Shown: positions 57,067-64,000 of the stretch, piece after piece
Position numbering within the stretch: the first letter of the stretch is position 1
Layout: the number at the start of each line of letters is the position of its first letter
Assembly: GCF_039909015.1 (NCBI RefSeq)
Contig: NZ_CP150919.1
Coordinates: 6,699,688-6,763,687 of the forward strand
DNA length: 64,000 bases
Origin: Pseudomonas grandcourensis
GTDB lineage: Bacteria; Pseudomonadota; Gammaproteobacteria; Pseudomonadales; Pseudomonadaceae
Direction: 5' to 3'
The notes under the pieces: model-generated
Databases searched by the model: none
Seen by the model: the letters and a program-made list of their open reading frames with translations, nothing else
Told to the model about the DNA's origin: nothing
Translations under genes and position numbers: made by a program

Positions 57067-58964
57067 GCGCTTTGCTCCAACTGACGGCCCGCGCCGCGTT
57101 TTTTCAAATGAATCATCAACAGCGAAATGGCTGCCGGCGTAACGCCCGGTATACGCGAGGCCTGGCCCAGGGTTTCTGGACGGGTCGCGCCGAGCTTGCT
57201 CTGGATCTCCTTGGAGAGACCGGAAATATTCGTGTAATCGATATCCACAGGCAATTTGGTGTCTTCGCTGGCGCGCAGGCGGGCGATTTCATCCTGTTGA
57301 CGATCGATGTAGCCGGCGTATTTGGTCTTGATTTCGACCTGCTCGGCAACCTGTGGATCTTCTGCGCCCCCACCGGTCACGGAGATCAGACCAGCGTAGT
57401 CGATTTCCGGACGGCTCAAGAGATTCAGCAGGTTGTATTCGTGAGTCAGTGGCGTGCCGAATTTTTCGGCAATGGCATCGCCCTGTTCGGTGCCCGGGCG
57501 TACCCAGGTGCTTTTCAGGCGCTGCTCTTCCAGTTCGATGCTTTCGCGTTTTTTGCAGAAAGCCGCCCAGCGCACGTCATCCACCAGGCCCAGTTCGCGA
57601 CCTTTTTCGGTCAAGCGCAGGTCGGCGTTGTCTTCGCGCAGGATCAAGCGATATTCGGCGCGGGATGTGAACATCCGGTACGGCTCTTGGGTACCAAGGG
57701 TAATCAGGTCGTCGACCAACACGCCGATATAGGCCTCGTCGCGGCGCGGGCACCAGGCTTCTTTGCCTTGCGCTCGTAGCGCAGCGTTGGTCCCGGCGAG
57801 CAAACCCTGGGCACCGGCTTCTTCGTAACCGGTTGTGCCGTTGATTTGCCCGGCAAAGAACAGACCGCCGATGACTTTGGTTTCCAGGCTGTACTTCAAG
57901 TCACGTGGATCGAAGTAGTCGTACTCGATCGCGTAGCCCGGACGCACGATGTGCGCGTTTTCCATGCCGCGGATCGATTGCACGATCTGCAATTGCACGT
58001 CGAACGGCAAGCTTGTGGATATCCCGTTTGGATACAGCTCATGGGTGGTCAAACCTTCCGGTTCGATGAACACCTGATGGCTTTCTTTGTCGGCGAAGCG
58101 ATGGATCTTGTCTTCGATCGACGGGCAATAACGCGGGCCGATTCCTTCGATCTCACCGGCAGCGGAATACATCGGCGAACGGTCGAGGTTCGCGGCAATG
58201 ATTTCGTGGGTGCGCGCATTCGTATGGGTAATCCAGCAGCTGACTTGCTTCGGATGCTGCTCTTTGGACCCCATGAACGACATCACCGGGATCGGCGTAT
58301 CGCCCGGTTGTTCGGCCATCACCGAGAAATCCACAGACCGGCCGTCGATACGCGGCGGAGTACCGGTTTTCAAACGACCCACACGCAATGGCAGTTCACG
58401 CAGACGGTGAGCCAGCGCGATCGATGGCGGATCACCGGCGCGACCGCCGGAAAAATTCTGCAAACCGATGTGGATAAGTCCACCGAGGAACGTGCCGGTG
58501 GTCAACACCACGGAATCGGCGAGGAAACGCAGACCCATTTGCGTGACAACACCACGGACTTGTTCCTGCTCGACGATCAAATCGTCAGCGGCCTGTTGAA
58601 ATATCCACAGGTTCGGCTGGTTCTCCAGGATTTCGCGGACAGCTGCCTTGTAAAGAACCCGGTCTGCCTGGGCGCGGGTTGCACGCACGGCGGGGCCTTT
58701 GCGGCTGTTCAACACGCGAAACTGGATACCGCCTTTATCGGTTGCCATGGCCATCGCGCCGCCGAGGGCGTCGATTTCCTTGACCAGGTGGCTTTTGCCG
58801 ATCCCGCCGATGGCAGGGTTGCAACTCATGGCACCGAGGGTTTCCACGTTATGCGTCAGCAACAGGGTTTTAACCCCCATACGTGCTGAGGCCAGTGCTG
58901 CCTCGGTACCGGCATGACCGCCGCCGATGACGATCACTTCAAAACGGGAAGGGAAATCCACCAC
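57063..58964 (-). CDS. mnmG: tRNA uridine-5-carboxymethylaminomethyl modification enzyme MnmG
   Basis: A 633-residue FAD enzyme (GidA) that, with MnmE, modifies U34 of tRNAs reading split codon boxes. The FAD motif is [19 protein letters not shown] near the start; [22 protein letters not shown] and [12 protein letters not shown] are also typical. The start is a GTG (two tandem GTG codons at 58964 and 58961) with GAGG upstream. Transcription into this gene starts in the DnaA-box-rich gap upstream. Confidence 0.96.
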   Translation of the reverse strand: MVDFPSRFEVIVIGGGHAGTEAALASARMGVKTLLLTHNVETLGAMSCNPAIGGIGKSHLVKEIDALGGAMAMATDKGGIQFRVLNSRKGPAVRATRAQADRVLYKAAVREILENQPNLWIFQQAADDLIVEQEQVRGVVTQMGLRFLADSVVLTTGTFLGGLIHIGLQNFSGGRAGDPPSIALAHRLRELPLRVGRLKTGTPPRIDGRSVDFSVMAEQPGDTPIPVMSFMGSKEQHPKQVSCWITHTNARTHEIIAANLDRSPMYSAAGEIEGIGPRYCPSIEDKIHRFADKESHQVFIEPEGLTTHELYPNGISTSLPFDVQLQIVQSIRGMENAHIVRPGYAIEYDYFDPRDLKYSLETKVIGGLFFAGQINGTTGYEEAGAQGLLAGTNAALRAQGKEAWCPRRDEAYIGVLVDDLITLGTQEPYRMFTSRAEYRLILREDNADLRLTEKGRELGLVDDVRWAAFCKKRESIELEEQRLKSTWVRPGTEQGDAIAEKFGTPLTHEYNLLNLLSRPEIDYAGLISVTGGGAEDPQVAEQVEIKTKYAGYIDRQQDEIARLRASEDTKLPVDIDYTNISGLSKEIQSKLGATRPETLGQASRIPGVTPAAISLLMIHLKKRGAGRQLEQSA

Positions 58965-59511
58965 GCACCTCGTGCCTGCTTAAGTAGGTAATTCAGGAAT
59001 AGTTTGAGCTCAGGTTTTTGGACCTGGTCGACAAGTATAGGGACTTCGCCCTTCCTAAAGAACCCTTTGCACAAAATTTAACCAGCTGTGGAAAAGTCGG
59101 AGTTATAGAAATTAAAAAGAAAGAAATTTATTAAATCTTTGTTTTTATGTTTATTTCTATGCACCTGCCTTTCTGTGGATAGATTGGTACAGCCCTTTAT
59201 TTTCAATATGTACAGAGATTCAAAACCCTGTGGTCATGTACCAATGAGGCCCTTGGATAAGCGGTGTAAGCCTGTGGATGAAAGGAGTGGTTATCCACAG
59301 AGGCGGTTATGTTCAGTTTTCGAGCCCTGTTATCAACTGCCCTTAGCCGTGGTTATTCACAGGGCTTAATCCACAGAAAAGTGCCGTTTGCTCGAAATTC
59401 GGGTACAGGAATTGCGCTCAAGTAGACGAAGTCCGCTCGGCACTGGAGGTTTTTTTCAGAAAAGGAGGGAGCAGACAGGCACGAATGGCCTGTCTGTGAA
59501 CAACAGGAGGG
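58965..59511. other. DnaA-box cluster and AT-rich region between mnmE and mnmG
   Basis: The 547-base gap has no gene. It holds one perfect DnaA nonamer (TTATCCACA, 59291-59299) and one-mismatch copies at 59087, 59174, 59273, 59353 and 59367. An A+T-rich stretch runs from about 59100 to 59165 (AAATTAAAAAGAAAGAAATT type). The pattern is that of an origin-like or DnaA-controlled region next to mnmG (gidA). Confidence 0.75.
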
Positions 59512-60882
59512 CTACTTACCGATACAGAAGCTGGAGAAAATTCGCCCCAGCAGATCGTCAGAGCTGAAAGCACCGGTGATTTCACCCAGCGACTGCTGAG
59601 CCTGGCGCAAATCCTCGGCCAATAACTCGCCAGCACCGGCAAGGGTCAATTGCGCACGGCCATGCTCGAGGGCGGCACTGGCATGACGTAGCGCCTCAAG
59701 GTGTCGCCGACGAGCGCTGAAGCTGCTTTCGGAGGTTTGTTCATAGCCCATGCAGGCCTTTAAGTGATCACGCAGCAGGTCCAGCCCGACACCACCAGAT
59801 TTGGCGCTCAAACTGATGGTGACATGGCCGTCCTCGCTGACTTCCAGGGCAATGGCTTCGCCCGTAAGGTCGGCCTTGTTGCGGATCAGGGTGACTTTCG
59901 CGGGATCGGGACGGATTTCGAGAAACTCCGGCCACAGCGCGAACGGATCGAGGGCTTCCGGTGCCGTGGCATCGACCACCAGCAATACCCGATCCGCTTC
60001 GCCAATGGCTTTCAAGGCACGCTCGACGCCGATTTTTTCCACATGATCATCGGTATCGCGCAGGCCGGCGGTATCCACGACGTGCAGCGGCATGCCATCG
60101 ATGTGGATATGTTCACGAAGCACGTCACGGGTGGTGCCGGCAATTTCGGTCACGATCGCTGCTTCACGCCCGGCCAGGGCGTTGAGCAGGCTGGATTTAC
60201 CGGCATTCGGACGACCGGCAATGACCACTGTCATGCCGTCACGCAGCAAGGCGCCCTGCCCGGCTTCGCGGATGACGGTGGATAACTCGTCGCGCACTTT
60301 GTCGAGCATGCTCAGGACGTGGCCATCGGCGAGGAAATCGATTTCCTCTTCCGGAAAATCGATAGCCGCTTCGACATAGATTCGCAGGCCGATCAATTGC
60401 TCGGTGAGGTTATGCACACGTGACGAGAAGGCCCCCTGCAGGGAGCGCAACGCGTTTCGCGCAGCCTGTGCAGAACTGGCTTCAATCAGGTCGGCAATGG
60501 CTTCGGCCTGAGCGAGGTCCAGTTTGTCGTTGAGGAAGGCGCGCTCACTGAATTCCCCCGGGCGGGCGAGACGACAACCCAGTTCCAGGCAGCGCTTTAG
60601 CAACATATCCAGAACGATCGGACCGCCATGGCCTTGCAGCTCCAGCACATCTTCGCCAGTGAACGAGTTCGGGCCGGGGAAATACAAGGCAATGCCCTGG
60701 TCCAGCACCTCGTCGTTTTCACTGAAAAACGGACCGTAGTGAGCAAATCGCGGCTTGAGCTCGCGACCGCTGAAGGCCTTGGCTGCAACGCTGGCCAACG
60801 GCCCGGAAATACGCACGATGCCTACACCGCCGCGACCTTGAGCGGTGGCGACGGCTGCAATGGTTTCACGAGGAACGCTCAT
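59512..60882 (-). CDS. mnmE: tRNA modification GTPase MnmE
   Basis: A 456-residue potassium-activated GTPase, partner of MnmG. The N-terminal tetrahydrofolate-binding domain starts [20 protein letters not shown]; the central helical domain holds the G domain with G1 [13 protein letters not shown]2 [12 protein letters not shown] and NKADL; the C-terminal CIGK binds the modifying one-carbon unit. The start is set at the ATG at 60882 by homology; its ribosome site is weak, and a TTG at 60900 is an alternative. Confidence 0.96.
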   Translation of the reverse strand: MSVPRETIAAVATAQGRGGVGIVRISGPLASVAAKAFSGRELKPRFAHYGPFFSENDEVLDQGIALYFPGPNSFTGEDVLELQGHGGPIVLDMLLKRCLELGCRLARPGEFSERAFLNDKLDLAQAEAIADLIEASSAQAARNALRSLQGAFSSRVHNLTEQLIGLRIYVEAAIDFPEEEIDFLADGHVLSMLDKVRDELSTVIREAGQGALLRDGMTVVIAGRPNAGKSSLLNALAGREAAIVTEIAGTTRDVLREHIHIDGMPLHVVDTAGLRDTDDHVEKIGVERALKAIGEADRVLLVVDATAPEALDPFALWPEFLEIRPDPAKVTLIRNKADLTGEAIALEVSEDGHVTISLSAKSGGVGLDLLRDHLKACMGYEQTSESSFSARRRHLEALRHASAALEHGRAQLTLAGAGELLAEDLRQAQQSLGEITGAFSSDDLLGRIFSSFCIGK

Positions 60883-60914
60883 AAACCGGTATCCAGACAA
60901 AAGTGACAGATAGC

Positions 60915-60939
60915 AAAACGCCCCACTAGGGGGCGTTTT
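60915..60939 (-). terminator. Terminator of the rpmH-yidC operon
   Basis: AAAACGCCCC-ACTA-GGGGGCGTTTT between the yidC stop and the mnmE start. Confidence 0.92.
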
Positions 60940-60961
60940 GAGTGGTTATCCACAGTGTAAA

Positions 60962-62641
60962 TCAGGCAGCTGCTTTGGTAGCCGCTTCGATCTTACGAGT
61001 GATGTACCACTGTTGGGCGATCGACAGGCAGTTGTTCACTACCCAGTACAGCACCAGACCAGCCGGGAACCACAGGAAGAAGAAGGTGAAGATGATTGGC
61101 ATCAGCTTCATCACCTTGGCCTGCATCGGATCCGGAGGAGTCGGGTTCAACTGCTGCTGGATGAACATGGTTGCACCCATGATGATCGGCAGAATGAAGA
61201 ACGGATCCTTGATCGACAGGTCAGTAATCCACAGCATGAACGGTGCCTGACGCATCTCGACGCTTTCCAGCAGAACCCAGTACAGCGAGAGGAAAACCGG
61301 CATCTGCACGAGGATTGGCAAGCAACCACCCAGCGGATTGATCTTCTCTTTCTTGTACAGCTCCATCATGGATTGCGACATTTTCTGCCGGTCATCGCCA
61401 TGTTGCTCTTTCAGTGCGGCCAGTTTCGGTGCCACTGCACGCATGCGCGCCATGGATTTGTAGCTGGCAGCCGACAGCGGGAAGAAGATCCCTTTGATCA
61501 GCATGGTCAGAAAGATGATCGACCAGCCCCAGTTACCCACAATGGCGTGGATATGTTGCAGCAACCAGAAGATCGGTTGGGCGATGAACCACAGAATGCC
61601 GTAGTCGACCGTCAGTTCCAGACCTGGGGACAACTCTTTCAGCACGGCCTGGCTTTTCGGGCCGGCGTACAGAACGGCGCTGGTCTCAGCCTTGGCACCC
61701 GGTGCAACACTCATCGATGGGCCGGTATAGCCGATGATGTAGTTGCCCTTGCTGTCTTTACGGGTCTGGACGACGTTGTTTTCGCCCTTGGCCGGAATCC
61801 ATGCGGTCACGAAGTAGTGCTGCAACCAGGCAACCCAACCGCCAGTGACGGTTTCTTTCAACGGCGCCTTGTCCATGTCCTTCATGGACACTTTCTTGTA
61901 CGGCTCGGAACTTGTCCACAGGGCGGCGCCCAGGTAAGTCGCGGTGCCGGTAGCCGTGGTCGACGAAGGATCGGCGCTGGCGTCGCGTTTCAACTGGGCG
62001 AACATCGCACCAGTCCAAGGCTGAGCGCTCTGGTTGTCGATCAGGTAGGAAACGGTTACGTCATACAGGCCGCGTTTCAGGGTGAAACGCTTGATGTAGT
62101 TGACGCCGTCCTTGCTGAACTTCAGGTCCACGACCAATTGGTCCTGACCGTCAGCCAGCTGATAAACCTTCTTCTCCGAGGAATAAACCGGACGACCGGC
62201 CGGATTTGCATCCGGACCGTTGGTGCCGATCAGACCGCTTTGCGCCAGATAAGTACGTTCGCCGCCGTTATCGAACAGCTGGAACGGAATTTCCGGGTGA
62301 TCCTGACGACGCGGATACAGCGGCAGGGTCAGCTGGGCAACATCGCCACCTTGTGGGTCGACAGCCAGGTCCAGTACATCCGTTTTGATCTGGATGAGGT
62401 CCTTGCTCACAGCCACCGGCGTTTCGGCAGGTGCGCTGGTGTCGCTTGCAGCACGTGGAATGTCGTCACTGGCGGAAGCGTTGGAGCCAGATGCCGTATC
62501 CGGCAGGCCCGATGCAGTCGTATTGGTGGCAACATTCTGAGTCGGCAGGGCAGCCTGGCCATAGTCCTGGTTCCATTTAAGAACCATAACGTAGGACACG
62601 ATTGCCAGGGCGACGATCAGGATCGTGCGTTTGATATCCAT
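60962..62641 (-). CDS. yidC: Membrane protein insertase YidC
   Basis: A 559-residue insertase that folds membrane proteins alone or with SecYEG. It has one N-terminal membrane segment (TILIVALAIVSYVMVLKW), a Ser/Thr/Ala-rich linker, the large periplasmic domain (about 80-350) and five C-terminal segments with the catalytic hydrophilic groove (IFFPLSAASYKSMARMRAV, YKKEKINPLGGCLPILVQMP). Its length fits gamma-proteobacterial YidC. It follows yidD by 2 bases. Confidence 0.97.
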   Translation of the reverse strand: MDIKRTILIVALAIVSYVMVLKWNQDYGQAALPTQNVATNTTASGLPDTASGSNASASDDIPRAASDTSAPAETPVAVSKDLIQIKTDVLDLAVDPQGGDVAQLTLPLYPRRQDHPEIPFQLFDNGGERTYLAQSGLIGTNGPDANPAGRPVYSSEKKVYQLADGQDQLVVDLKFSKDGVNYIKRFTLKRGLYDVTVSYLIDNQSAQPWTGAMFAQLKRDASADPSSTTATGTATYLGAALWTSSEPYKKVSMKDMDKAPLKETVTGGWVAWLQHYFVTAWIPAKGENNVVQTRKDSKGNYIIGYTGPSMSVAPGAKAETSAVLYAGPKSQAVLKELSPGLELTVDYGILWFIAQPIFWLLQHIHAIVGNWGWSIIFLTMLIKGIFFPLSAASYKSMARMRAVAPKLAALKEQHGDDRQKMSQSMMELYKKEKINPLGGCLPILVQMPVFLSLYWVLLESVEMRQAPFMLWITDLSIKDPFFILPIIMGATMFIQQQLNPTPPDPMQAKVMKLMPIIFTFFFLWFPAGLVLYWVVNNCLSIAQQWYITRKIEAATKAAA

Positions 62642-62643
62642 GA

Positions 62644-62889
62644 TTACTCGGCCATCGAAGAAGAACGGGAGGTAGGGATAGGTGGAACCGGGTCATAACC
62701 ACCGGGATTCCACGGATGACAGCGACCTAAACGACGAAAGGTCAGCCAGCCACCGCGAAGAAGGCCATGATTTTCGATGGCTTCTAACGCGTAGCAGGAA
62801 CAACTGGGGTAGAAACGACAGTGATCGGCCATCAGGGGACTAATGGCATAGCGATAAAACTGGATCGGAACGAGTGCCAGTTTACGCAT
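62644..62889 (-). CDS. yidD: Membrane protein insertion efficiency factor YidD
   Basis: An 81-residue basic membrane-associated protein with the family core [32 protein letters not shown] and [14 protein letters not shown]. It assists YidC-dependent insertion. The start overlaps the rnpA stop by 8 bases. Confidence 0.95.
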   Translation of the reverse strand: MRKLALVPIQFYRYAISPLMADHCRFYPSCSCYALEAIENHGLLRGGWLTFRRLGRCHPWNPGGYDPVPPIPTSRSSSMAE

Positions 62890-63283
62890 CCGGACTGTCT
62901 ACCCCTACAGGTTCGGTTTTGACTGCTGGTACCGGCGAACTGCGAGCCAGTCGTTTCCAGAGTTTGCCGAAATGCTGAATCAATTCGGGGTTTTCTACGT
63001 CACCCAAACCTTTGCGCGCGACGATAACAATGTCCCAGCCGACCAGAGAATCCTGGTTCAGGCGAAACGATTCGCGCATCAGACGTTTGAGGCGATTGCG
63101 CTCGACGGAGAGCTTTACGCTCTTTTTCCCGATAACCAACCCGAGACGGGGGTGATCAAGATCGTTGTTGCGCGCAAGGAGCAGGAGATTTTTCCCCGGT
63201 ACCTTGCCGGTAGGGGAGTCAAAGACTGCCTTGAAATGCCGGGGGGTAAGCAGACGCTTTTCCCGACTGAAGTCCTGACTCAC
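62882..63283 (-). CDS. rnpA: Ribonuclease P protein component
   Basis: A 133-residue basic protein that assists the RNase P RNA in 5' processing of tRNA. The conserved block is [19 protein letters not shown]. The frame is open into rpmH, but the family start corresponds to GTG at 63283 ([13 protein letters not shown]), 17 bases after the rpmH stop. GGAG lies directly against that GTG, which is too close for a normal ribosome site, so coupling to rpmH translation is likely. Confidence 0.93.
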   Translation of the reverse strand: MSQDFSREKRLLTPRHFKAVFDSPTGKVPGKNLLLLARNNDLDHPRLGLVIGKKSVKLSVERNRLKRLMRESFRLNQDSLVGWDIVIVARKGLGDVENPELIQHFGKLWKRLARSSPVPAVKTEPVGVDSPDA

Positions 63284-63299
63284 CTCCAGTGCCGGCTTA

Positions 63300-63434
63300 T
63301 CAAACTGCCAGACGCGCACGACCTTTGGCGCGACGACGCGACAGAACGGCACGACCGTTCTTGGTAGCCATGCGAGCACGGAAGCCGTGGGTACGAGCGC
63401 GTTTGATAGTGCTTGGTTGGAAAGTACGTTTCAT
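63300..63434 (-). CDS. rpmH: 50S ribosomal protein L34
   Basis: A 44-residue protein, very basic, with the invariant start [20 protein letters not shown] and the RRRAKGR end. It is the first gene of the rpmH-rnpA-yidD-yidC operon, transcribed away from the origin. Confidence 0.98.
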   Translation of the reverse strand: MKRTFQPSTIKRARTHGFRARMATKNGRAVLSRRRAKGRARLAV

Positions 63435-63495
63435 TGTCGTGTTACCTGGTTCGTCCACAACGGGCCGGAATGGCCCCCGTTTTAAGAGACCGGGG

Positions 63496-63524
63496 ATTCT
63501 AGAGAAAGCAAGCCTTCAGGTCAA
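63496..63524 (-). promoter_or_regulatory. Sigma-70-type promoter of rpmH
   Basis: On the minus strand, TTGACC (63519-63524) and TAGAAT (63496-63501) are spaced by 17 bases, about 60 bases before the rpmH start. Confidence 0.8.
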
Positions 63525-64000
63525 TTTCCAACCAGCGTTTCCTTATAAATAGATCTCCAGAGGTTTTTTCGCCGCTTCAGCTTACGTAGATATAAAAATA
63601 AGAAAGGAAAGTATTTAAAGCTTTTCTGTAAAGCTTATAAAAGCTAGGCCCGCACCCTTCTGTGGATAACTCGATTGAGCCCTTGTTTTACCTGATGTAC
63701 AGAGAATGACAACTACGGTGGAAAACAGTGTTCAGCCTGTGCTGCGCTGTCGGATAACCTGTGTGTGAAAGGTCGCTTTATCCACAGGCCGGTTATCCAC
63801 CGAGTTTCGCCCCCACTTGTGCAATGACCTTAACCCCGGTTATCCACAGAGCTTATGCACAGACCACTGGTCGCCTTTTTTACGTATGAAAGGGTGATTC
63901 TTCTTGGTCGATGAACCACCTTCGTGTGGATAAGTCGGCGTCTGGTCGCTACAATGGCCGCTTGTTTTTGCCTCACCGGCTTTCAACTTAGGGGATATCC
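63525..64000. other. oriC: Putative chromosomal replication origin (oriC)
   Basis: No gene is seen here. Perfect DnaA boxes lie at 63661, 63778, 63840 and 63925 (mixed orientations), with one-mismatch copies at 63793 and 63853. An A+T-rich unwinding-type stretch spans about 63540-63650. The rpmH-to-dnaA interval is the known origin position in Pseudomonas. The window ends with a promoter-leader-like stretch just before the expected dnaA start. Confidence 0.9.

Noticed and set aside
60938-62698. A 586-codon plus-strand frame over yidC
   Set aside because: Antisense shadow of yidC with no ribosome site or domain.

Overview
The window is chromosomal DNA of a Pseudomonas, most likely of the P. 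fluorescens group. The protein sequences, the high G+C content, the order atpIBEFHAGDC / parB-parA-rsmG-mnmG-mnmE-yidC-yidD-rnpA-rpmH, and REP palindromes of the type GCGAGCAGGCTCGCTCCCAC all point there. The last 560 bases form the DnaA-box-rich region that precedes dnaA in pseudomonads, so the window is probably the final 64 kb before base 1 of a chromosome numbered from dnaA.

Layout. 1-9.9 kb: start of a PAS sensor protein cut by the window edge, a UvrD-type helicase, and housekeeping genes (EamA, Tim44-like, SMI1/KNR4, a cation:proton antiporter, a thioesterase, pdxY). 9.9-18.0 kb: a zinc-limitation island with two COG0523 metallochaperone GTPases, two small secreted proteins, folE2, znuC-znuB-znuA, a gamma-carbonic anhydrase and a threonyl-tRNA synthetase relative that lacks its catalytic core. 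Two Zur-box-like palindromes lie here. 18.1-21.4 kb: a DUF3617 protein, cardiolipin synthase and cyclopropane fatty acid synthase. 21.6-27.6 kb: a four-gene operon of three SPFH (HflK/HflC-like) proteins, one with a histidine-rich N-terminus, and an HmtA-like P1B ATPase; a third Zur-like palindrome lies just upstream. 27.8-37.7 kb: dihydrolipoyl dehydrogenase, an Lrp regulator with a divergent LysE exporter, a pair of exported proteins of unknown role, a PNPOx-ferredoxin reductase fusion, a GST and a LysR regulator. 38.3-43.1 kb: an AI-2E family protein with a tripartite efflux operon. 43.2-47.3 kb: glmS, glmR and glmU. 47.4-54.6 kb: the F1Fo ATP synthase operon. 54.7-64 kb: the ori-proximal genes and two DnaA-box clusters.

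How the parts fit. The zinc genes form a coherent programme for zinc scarcity: ABC import, P-type import, metallochaperones, and a zinc-independent replacement enzyme (FolE2). The most unusual member is the 292-residue ThrRS-like protein. It keeps the TGS, N2 and anticodon-binding regions, has lost the whole aminoacylation core and three of the four editing-site metal ligands, and yet has an intact reading frame. Two near-perfect parS sites sit inside coding sequences of the zinc regions, 39-50 kb from the putative origin, while parA and parB are at 55-56 kb. Perfect DnaA nonamers are strongly concentrated in the last third of the window.
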